From Catenovulum sediminis (lineage in GTDB: Bacteria; Pseudomonadota; Gammaproteobacteria; Enterobacterales; Alteromonadaceae), in NCBI RefSeq assembly GCF_040270295.1, contig NZ_JBELOE010000064.1: a stretch of 64,000 nt of DNA. One strand, given 5' to 3'. This document shows positions 59,356 through 64,000 of the stretch, piece after piece. Position numbers and translations under genes: made by a program. Within the stretch, counting starts at the first letter, position 1. Each line of letters opens with the position of its first letter. Under the pieces are notes generated by a model. It worked only from the letters and a program-made list of their open reading frames with translations, ran no database searches and was not told the DNA's origin.

Positions 59356-59685
59356 TTAAGAACCGATTAATACAGCCAAAACCACCTGAGTTACCAGCAC
59401 TATTGCGAACACTCCAACAGATAGAAGCACTTTCTTTTTAGTTGTGTATGTTTCACATATAGCGTTAATAATTAGGTATGGAATAACAAAGAACAAAGAA
59501 AAAGTAATTAGGTGTAAAAATGCAGGAAGTTCAAAATACCTAATCGTGAAATCCAAAACACCAACAATAACAAGAGGCACCAAATAAATAGTACATGAGC
59601 CATAAAAATCCATTACATTTTCTTTATCCGCGAGCTTCAAAAAACCTAAAATAAATGCACCAGTTATCAATATTTGAATAATCAA
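59356..59685 (-). CDS. membrane protein, cassette gene
   Basis: 109 residues with four likely membrane helices (IIQILITGAFILGFL, CTIYLVPLVIVGVLDF, LHLITFSLFFVIPYLIINA, VLLSVGVFAIVLVTQVVLAVLIG). Start is TTG at 59685 with a good AAGGAG ribosome site; no ATG is suitably placed. No family recognised. Confidence 0.6.
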   Translation of the reverse strand: MIIQILITGAFILGFLKLADKENVMDFYGSCTIYLVPLVIVGVLDFTIRYFELPAFLHLITFSLFFVIPYLIINAICETYTTKKKVLLSVGVFAIVLVTQVVLAVLIGS

Positions 59686-59703
59686 AATTTACTCCTTGTG
59701 GGC

Positions 59704-59761
59704 TTGTAACGCTTTAGTATTCAAGCACACGTATTTTGTGTGAATGTATCATTTGTTGAAC
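59704..59761 (-). repeat. attC-like site 3
   Basis: 58 bases on the minus strand, from GTTCAAC (an exact RYYYAAC match) to GTTACAA. The inner arms ATTC-ACAC and GTGTG-CTT-GAAT pair. This is the classic short attC size. The rest of 59762-59964 shows no gene. Confidence 0.5.
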
Positions 59762-59964
59762 GGGCAAACGACACTGTTGTTTGCGTTTGGCTTGTGTTTG
59801 GTTTGATGTGTGCTGTATAGGCTAGAGAAATTTGCTTTTTAAGCTCAGTTGGCATCGCAGGTTATTTCCTTGTTGTTTGCATTTAATCAATCCATTTAAC
59901 TTGAGTTTGCGCGTTGAATTAGCGGTAATTTAAGCTAATTTGGGCATTTTTTGCAACTTTATTT

Positions 59965-60144
59965 TCAATATGCACAGCAAGGTCTAACCCAACGGGCTTT
60001 GTTTTTAAACACAATCGAAAAATAGGCCGAGTTATTAAAGCCTACTTCAAATGCGGTTTCTGTTACCGACATGGTTATTAGTAAATCCTTAGATTTGTTT
60101 ATACGCACATCAATTAAATACTGGTTGATAGAACACCTTGTCAT
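59965..60144 (-). pseudogene. AraC-family HTH C-terminal remnant
   Basis: 59 codons with ATG at 60144: NQYLIDVRINKSKDLLITMSVTETAFEVGFNNSAYFSIVFKNKA. This is the second helix-turn-helix of an AraC regulator; the sensor domain and first helix-turn-helix are missing. Its ATG overlaps the stop of the DUF6176 gene (ATGA), which may be accidental or may allow translation of a small DNA-binding fragment. Confidence 0.7.
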
Positions 60145-60485
60145 GCTAAACTTTGCTCATTGCCTATTCTTGAAAGATCAAAAAGTAACGTCGCTTCTTT
60201 TCCACCCAACCATGTTTCTTTTTTAAACGCTTTATGCACTTGATCAATTTGTGAGACCGAAGTTTTAACAGCCTCTTGTGCATGAGACATTGAAGGCGCA
60301 CGCATATAACCAATCAAGTAGTCGACACCACCAATATCTATTAAAAAGAAACTCTCTATCGTTACTTTTTCATGTGCCAAAGTAGCTATAGCCTCTTCTT
60401 CGTTAGCTAAAATAAAATTAGCCCACTCTTGTACTTTTTCTAAGCTACCACTTTTAAGTTCAATTAAAACACAACTTAATTCCAT
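60141..60485 (-). CDS. DUF6176 family protein
   Basis: 114 residues from the ATG at 60485 (MELSCVLIELKSGS); a longer frame adds 19 residues without support. The family pattern is KSGSLEKVQEWANFILANEEEAIATLAHE, then IESFFLIDIGGVDYLIGYMRA and IDQVHKAFKKETW. It is a small alpha/beta protein (ferredoxin-like, possibly dimeric barrel) common in cassettes and accessory islands. Function unknown. Confidence 0.7.
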   Translation of the reverse strand: MELSCVLIELKSGSLEKVQEWANFILANEEEAIATLAHEKVTIESFFLIDIGGVDYLIGYMRAPSMSHAQEAVKTSVSQIDQVHKAFKKETWLGGKEATLLFDLSRIGNEQSLA

Positions 60486-60560
60486 TTTATCCCCTATTGT
60501 TGACACATAGACATAATGACTCCCTAGCAAAGCCAAAGCCATAATCAGTGCGTAAATTAA

Positions 60561-61520
60561 CTAAATAGCGCCAGCAAGCCACCCCATAACGTTCAATAAA
60601 AATCGTTCATTTTGTTCAGCGCCGATAGAAGCAAAGCCAAATGTTTTCCCTGTTTTAGTATCTATTTGAGATGAAAACATCATACCCTCAGCAAATACTG
60701 CTACTCGACCTTTCCCAATCTCTAATACAGCACCTTGACTCCAACCACGCATAGAAACTCTGGGAGTATCAGGGTTAACTTGAAAAGGTACATCAGGGAC
60801 AATAGAAACAGCTTTTTCTCCAAGAGTTAACAATGATTTAGCCTCAGGTGGTGATTTGAAAGCTGAACCGCCAAATGTTCTAACTTGCTTTATGGGGTTT
60901 GGTTGCAAAGCTTCCCAGGTAATGCTGTTCAGCTCGCTGGGTAGATATAAGTTTTGTTTTTCTCGCTTTACTCCTGAAGTGATAGCATGGTCACCGAGCG
61001 TTTTGTCCTTATCGCGAAACATCGCGTTACCAACGTGACCATTACTGAATTTGAAGCCAAATTCGTCAGCTAAATTTTCGATAGCTTTAGGAAATGGAGT
61101 ATGGTCGGCAACTAAAAAAAGCGAACCGCCCTTTAATACCCAGTTTTTAATAGCTGACACTTCTTCATTGGTTAAGGCTTCAGCAAAAGGAGGATTCCAG
61201 TTATTTCTTTTTTTGTCCAATGCATTAGCAATAACCAGTATATCAACGCCATCCAAATTGCCTGATGAAAATCGACTTTTGTTGGATTTTACTATGTAAC
61301 CATCACTCTTAAGAACTTGAACAAACGGCCTATATCGGCCACTTGCCGTCAGAAAATTGTTGTGAGCTTCGTCGATAAATACAACAGGGCTATTCGCCCC
61401 CGTAAAAGTTCTGTGGGTATTTTGAGGGGTAAAGTTTGGGTCAGCTTGTTGGAGGCTGTCTGAGCAAGCCAATAGCCCAATCAAAAATAATCCAAGAAAA
61501 CTCACTTTGAAAAAATTCAT
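60561..61520 (-). CDS. DUF4350-type lipoprotein
   Basis: 319 residues from the ATG at 61520, or 323 from 61532. Lipoprotein signal (LFLIGLLACS). The body (VVFIDEAHNNFLTASGRYRPFVQVLKSDGY; DILVIANALDKKRN; GGSLFLVADHTPFP; GRVAVFAEGMMFSSQ) matches DUF4350/glutamine-amidotransferase-like folds without a clear catalytic triad. The domain may sense or bind a ligand in the periplasm. It is the largest gene in the array. Confidence 0.7.
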   Translation of the reverse strand: MNFFKVSFLGLFLIGLLACSDSLQQADPNFTPQNTHRTFTGANSPVVFIDEAHNNFLTASGRYRPFVQVLKSDGYIVKSNKSRFSSGNLDGVDILVIANALDKKRNNWNPPFAEALTNEEVSAIKNWVLKGGSLFLVADHTPFPKAIENLADEFGFKFSNGHVGNAMFRDKDKTLGDHAITSGVKREKQNLYLPSELNSITWEALQPNPIKQVRTFGGSAFKSPPEAKSLLTLGEKAVSIVPDVPFQVNPDTPRVSMRGWSQGAVLEIGKGRVAVFAEGMMFSSQIDTKTGKTFGFASIGAEQNERFLLNVMGWLAGAI

Positions 61521-61603
61521 TTTTATTTCCATTTTTTTACGTTTAAACGCGTGTTAATCGCATGGCACGACAAAAATCAACATCAATTTAAACAACAGGT
61601 ACG

Positions 61604-61861
61604 CATTATAACCAAAAAACTGATTTAGATAGTGCTATCCGAGACCTTTTAGAAGATCCTTATTTAGGTGAACAGAAAAAAGGCGACTTATCATTTCTTC
61701 GTGTGTGCAAGTTTAAAATGGTAAAACAACTAACATTACTTGGTTACAGTTATGAAGATGGTACTGTCACTTTAGAATTAATAGCGTTTAGGTCACACGC
61801 TGTCATGCCTGCCATATGCGGAAAAATTGCAGTTAGTTATTTCGTAGTAGCACAACGCTAA
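61604..61861 (+). pseudogene. truncated RelE/ParE-family toxin
   Basis: 86 codons without a start, following an in-frame TAA. It reads SAIRDLLEDPYLGEQKKGDLSFLRVCKFKMVKQLTLLGYSYEDGTVTLELIAFRSHA, which matches the RelE/ParE core; the first 10-20 residues are missing. The last 25 codons diverge from the family. It is the only rightward gene-like feature between cassettes. No antitoxin is adjacent. Confidence 0.75.
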
Positions 61862-61925
61862 GCCACAAAAGAAACGACGAAAAGTTTGTCCAGCCAGCTT
61901 GCTGGCGATGCGTGATGGCATTATT
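61850..61925 (-). repeat. possible attC-like site
   Basis: On the minus strand, after the gene stop: GCCAGC-AA-GCTGGC, then AAAC...GTTT arms and TTAGCGTTGTGC, close to the usual TTAGCGTTRRRY end. Evidence is weaker than at sites 1-3. Confidence 0.35.
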
Positions 61926-62424
61926 AGCATTTTGACTCTGCAATTACCTCAAAGTACTCTTTCATTATTTTCAATTTTCCCTCCTTATTAAATTTCACAA
62001 CCAGATAAAAGCTAGAATCTGTATAGCATGATTTTACTGAGTACCGATCTGCACTAATTCGAAATCCGTTATCAATTTTTATAAAGCTTGCATTTGAGAA
62101 CGTAATTTTATCACCAGTATTTCTTGACATCCATAGTGCCGCGCTCGCTGATTTCTTCCACTCCTTACCTGTAATTTCTAAACCGTGCGCGTGTTTTGTA
62201 TATCCCAGTATTTGAGCACTATCAGAATATAGTTCAATTACCTTTTCATCATACATCTGAATGAATATCGCATACTGTCGAAAAAACTCCACAGGGTGCT
62301 CATCGGAAATATCTGGATTGAAACCTCTATAATTATTGTATTCATTGTCGGCTACCTCCTCCGAATTTACAGCGATTGAAATAACCAAGGATAGGCAGAT
62401 AATGATTTTTATATAAATATTCAT
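61924..62424 (-). CDS. secreted cassette protein, NTF2-like
   Basis: 166 residues from the ATG at 62424; the longer frame crosses an attC-like site and is rejected. Signal peptide (MNIYIKIIICLSLVISIAVNS). The mature part (EFFRQYAIFIQMYDEKVIELYSDSAQILGYTKH; ASFIKIDNGFRISADRY; YLVVKFNKEGKLKIMKEYFE) has the pattern of an NTF2-like fold with two cysteines (near SCYT and the C-terminal SKC) that could form a disulfide. Function unknown. Confidence 0.65.
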   Translation of the reverse strand: MNIYIKIIICLSLVISIAVNSEEVADNEYNNYRGFNPDISDEHPVEFFRQYAIFIQMYDEKVIELYSDSAQILGYTKHAHGLEITGKEWKKSASAALWMSRNTGDKITFSNASFIKIDNGFRISADRYSVKSCYTDSSFYLVVKFNKEGKLKIMKEYFEVIAESKC

Positions 62425-62440
62425 AATGAACTTTCTCAAT

Positions 62441-62505
62441 GCTAACGCTCTGCTCTGCGGCTGGAAAAGTGGAGGCGAAGCCGGAATTTTTGCCAGTCCG
62501 ACAGC
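62441..62505 (-). repeat. attC-like site 4
   Basis: On the minus strand: CTGTCGGACTGGCAAAAATT...GGC-TTC-GCC...TTTTCCAGCCGCAGAGCAGAGCG, then TTAGC. The CTGG-AAAA/TTTT-CCAG arms, CGGACTGG start and GCCGC...AGCGTTAG end are very typical of attC sites. It lies just before the NTF2-like gene. Confidence 0.7.
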
Positions 62506-62513
62506 AGCCTCTT

Positions 62514-62610
62514 GTGTACGCCCGACATGGGTATTAACTAATGAGGTGAAAGTCCTCTGTAGAAAGATCACCGTTTAAATAACTAACTGTTATTAAACGA
62601 TAACTACTAG
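62514..62610 (+). mobile_element. group II intron 5' remnant in an attC-like site
   Basis: Rightward GTGTACGCCCGACATGGG, then TAATGAGGTGAAAGTCCTC, resembling the 5' end of a bacterial group II intron. It lies directly against attC-like site 4 and runs opposite to the cassettes, the pattern of group IIC-attC introns. The rest of the intron is missing; an IS91-type fragment follows. Confidence 0.45.
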
Positions 62611-62815
62611 CGAATGGCAAGTTGGATAGCAGATTGTCAGCATGTCGGGCAAGATGAACAGGCGCTCATTTATTTATCTCGTTATTTATATCACGGCGTG
62701 ATTGCTGAAAAAAATATTCTAGCGCGTGATAAAACACACCCTACCCAAAGGGTTTCGCCGCAGTCGCAATATTGGTTTGCTGCATGGAGGATGGCTCACC
62801 TAAAGCATTAAACAA
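62611..62815 (+). pseudogene. IS91-type transposase fragment (copy 1)
   Basis: Reads SWIADCQHVGQDEQALIYLSRYLYHGVIAEKNILARDK, then loses similarity. The first part is nearly identical in DNA to 63917-64000. Internal fragment of a Y2/HUH transposase. From 62816 to 63012 I see no gene. Confidence 0.75.
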
Positions 62816-63012
62816 ACTGACAGGAGAAACAAAAACTAACATGAAAACAATGCGTTAAAAATCACGGCCGACAACGGTCTAGCTTCACTCGCCTTGAAAA
62901 AAGTCAGCCATGACGACAAACCGATTTATTTCCTTATATAAGCAGAACTCAACACCGGGCTTGTGACGTGCAAGGATGCACTAATGCCGTGACTGCAGGA
63001 TGCAGAGAAACG

Positions 63013-63075
63013 GTCCAACAATAGGATTAAGGTGCGGCTTCGCGCAACATATCCTTATTTATTAGCTGTATGTTA
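63013..63075 (-). repeat. attC-like site 5
   Basis: On the minus strand: TAACATACAGCTAATAAATAAGGAT...GCG-CGAAG-CCGC...ATCCTATT, then GTTGGAC (an exact GTTRRRY match). AGGAT/ATCCT and GCG/CGC arms pair. It overlaps the end of the membrane protein gene, as attC sites often do. Confidence 0.6.
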
Positions 63076-63454
63076 TTCCGTAGTAACTCATTGCTGCAAT
63101 TATAAAAAATAATAACCATGATAAATGTTTACCACGAGAAAACAACAATGAAACAATGCCACTTAAAGCAAATACTACGGTAATTATTATAAGGATTTCA
63201 TTTTTAACATTTACGCTTGGAGTTGATAAAACATACAAAATAGCAGCAAAGCCCCACCAAGCTAGAGTAGTTAAGTGCCACGCAAATCTTAGAACACGTT
63301 TAGTGAACCAATCACTTCCAAGTAATTTAGGTAAATCTTCACGTCGAAATAAACGAATTAATATGTATTTTTCGCCTAAATAGGAGTGAATAAGGCCAAT
63401 GATTAAAAGTAAGATAGTTCCGATTATCAACATACCGCTTCCATACAGCGTCAT
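63062..63454 (-). CDS. membrane protein, cassette gene
   Basis: 130 residues from ATG at 63454; an ATG at 63469 would add 5 residues. Four membrane helices: GMLIIGTILLLIIGLIHS, FAWHLTTLAWWGFAAILYV, ILIIITVVFALSGIVSLLF and WLLFFIIAAMSYYGI. A conserved-looking loop (GEKYILIRLFRREDLPKLLGSDWFTKRVLRF) lies between helices 1 and 2. This type of small membrane protein is common in marine cassette arrays. Function unknown. Confidence 0.65.
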   Translation of the reverse strand: MTLYGSGMLIIGTILLLIIGLIHSYLGEKYILIRLFRREDLPKLLGSDWFTKRVLRFAWHLTTLAWWGFAAILYVLSTPSVNVKNEILIIITVVFALSGIVSLLFSRGKHLSWLLFFIIAAMSYYGITYS

Positions 63455-63474
63455 GGTAGAACGACCCATTGCTG

Positions 63475-63540
63475 GGCCGCCCCCATACAGATCCGGACGT
63501 GCCCTAATGTTGAAAATAGCACCGTATCCGGCTCTTCATT
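63475..63540 (-). mobile_element. group II intron fragment
   Basis: On the minus strand: GAAGAGCCGGATACGGTG ... GCACGTCCGGATCTGTATGGGGG, a hairpin-forming segment typical of group II introns just outside the protein-coding part. It directly precedes the membrane protein gene. No reverse transcriptase frame is left. The region 63541-63692 shows no gene. Confidence 0.5.
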
Positions 63541-63692
63541 AATATCATTGCCCGTGTAAAACACAAAGCCCCCTAATACCAATCTACCGAGATCTGCCGA
63601 TTGCTGACCCGTAGTGGTTTTATTTGAAAATACTTTAACATATCTTTAAAACCCCGCCAGTTAAAGCTGTGCCTTTGACTGCGCCTATTTAA

Positions 63693-64000
63693 CCATTTGT
63701 GTCGCTCGTGTTACATACCCATTCTCGCCAACTTGAATTTCATCCGCATGTTCATTGTATCGTGCCTGCGCTGGCTCTGGATAAATCCGGGCAACTGATT
63801 AAACAAAAACGCGGACGTTATTTGTTTAATGCCCAAAATTTAGCCAAAGTCTTTAGAGGTAAAATGCACCAAGCCTTAACCGATGCAAAACTCAAAGTAC
63901 CACGCTCACCTAAAAGCTGGATAGCAGATTGTCAGCATGTCGGGCAAGGTGAAAAGGCGCTCATTTATTTATCTCGTTATTTATATCGCGGCGTGATTGC
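63693..64000 (+). pseudogene. IS91-type Y2/HUH transposase fragment (copy 2, partial at window end)
   Basis: In frame from just after a TAA at 63690-63692 to the window end: VSLVLHTHSRQLEFHPHVHCIVPALALDKS and RYLFNAQNLAKVFRGKMHQAL, then SWIADCQHVGQGEKALIYL. HPHVH is the HUH metal motif of the IS91 transposase family. The N-terminus is missing, so it is truncated at 5'; the 3' part runs past the window. Confidence 0.8.

Larger units (their letters stand above)
57302..63470 (-). other. integron-like cassette array
   Basis: About ten short unrelated genes, nearly all leftward, separated by 60-110-base palindromic sites with GTTRRRY-like ends. Two sites share a conserved core. It also contains decayed toxin genes, group II intron remnants and IS91-type fragments. 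No integrase gene lies in the window. It begins 19 bases after the AGE gene, so the boundary is sharp. Confidence 0.65.

Noticed and set aside
62425..62571. N-terminal extension of the NTF2-like cassette protein
   Set aside because: The extra 49 codons are the translated attC-like site and intron remnant; the signal peptide begins at the ATG at 62424.

Overview
The window looks like a chromosomal segment of a marine, polysaccharide-degrading gammaproteobacterium, most likely Alteromonadales (Catenovulum/Alteromonadaceae-like). The evidence is moderately low GC, a complete assimilatory nitrate/nitrite gene set with sigma-54-type promoters, a TonB-dependent receptor with a Na+/solute symporter, a PL6 alginate-lyase-like enzyme, a sulfatase, and a cassette array resembling a chromosomal integron. 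The genus is an inference; no rRNA or housekeeping marker is present.

Layout. (1) 1-5.1 kb: the end of a prophage-like tail operon, then a beta-class DNA methyltransferase and an SRA-like/HNH (McrA-type) nuclease. (2) 5.3-12.6 kb: a small secreted protein, three REP-like repeats followed by a 7-bp satellite, a di-heme cytochrome, a NasT-like ANTAR regulator, a DUF481 barrel protein and two nucleotide-sugar epimerases (a UDP-glucuronate 4-epimerase-type enzyme and GalE). (3) 12.9-29.6 kb: nitrate assimilation. Its parts are the nitrate ABC transporter NrtABC, an FAD/[2Fe-2S] reductase, nitrate reductase NasA, a TrpD2-like protein, a porin, CobA (siroheme synthesis), nitrite reductase NirBD and a NarK-type transporter. 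I see -24/-12 elements before nasA and cobA, a weaker one before nrtA, and an nrtA leader terminator with an overlapping ANTAR-type hexaloop hairpin. (4) 29.7-37.4 kb: a MITE-like structured element and a four-gene operon of planctomycete-type proteins (DUF1501, PSCyt1-DUF1549-DUF1553, NHL propeller, DUF2231-cytochrome-LRR). (5) 37.9-44.7 kb: lipoprotein, AraC regulator, PL6 lyase with VCBS repeats, and a second VCBS lipoprotein. (6) 44.8-57.3 kb: sulfatase, ROK repressor, glycerate kinase, Na+/solute symporter and TonB receptor, divergent from a GH63 mannosyl/glucosylglycerate hydrolase-like gene, a hexokinase and an AGE-family sugar isomerase. (7) 57.3-64 kb: short, mostly leftward genes separated by attC-like palindromic sites, with decayed toxins, group II intron remnants and IS91-type transposase fragments.

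How the genes fit together. The nitrate block covers import, reduction to ammonium and cofactor supply. The most interesting unit is block 6. A GH63 enzyme of the mannosylglycerate/glucosylglycerate hydrolase type, a glycerate 2-kinase, a hexokinase and a mannose-isomerase-like protein together would convert mannosylglycerate (digeneaside, an osmolyte of red algae) to glycolytic intermediates, with uptake by the TonB receptor and symporter and control by the ROK protein at a perfect palindrome in the divergent promoter. This is inferred from gene families and context. All coordinates come from reading the sequence; no database search was run.
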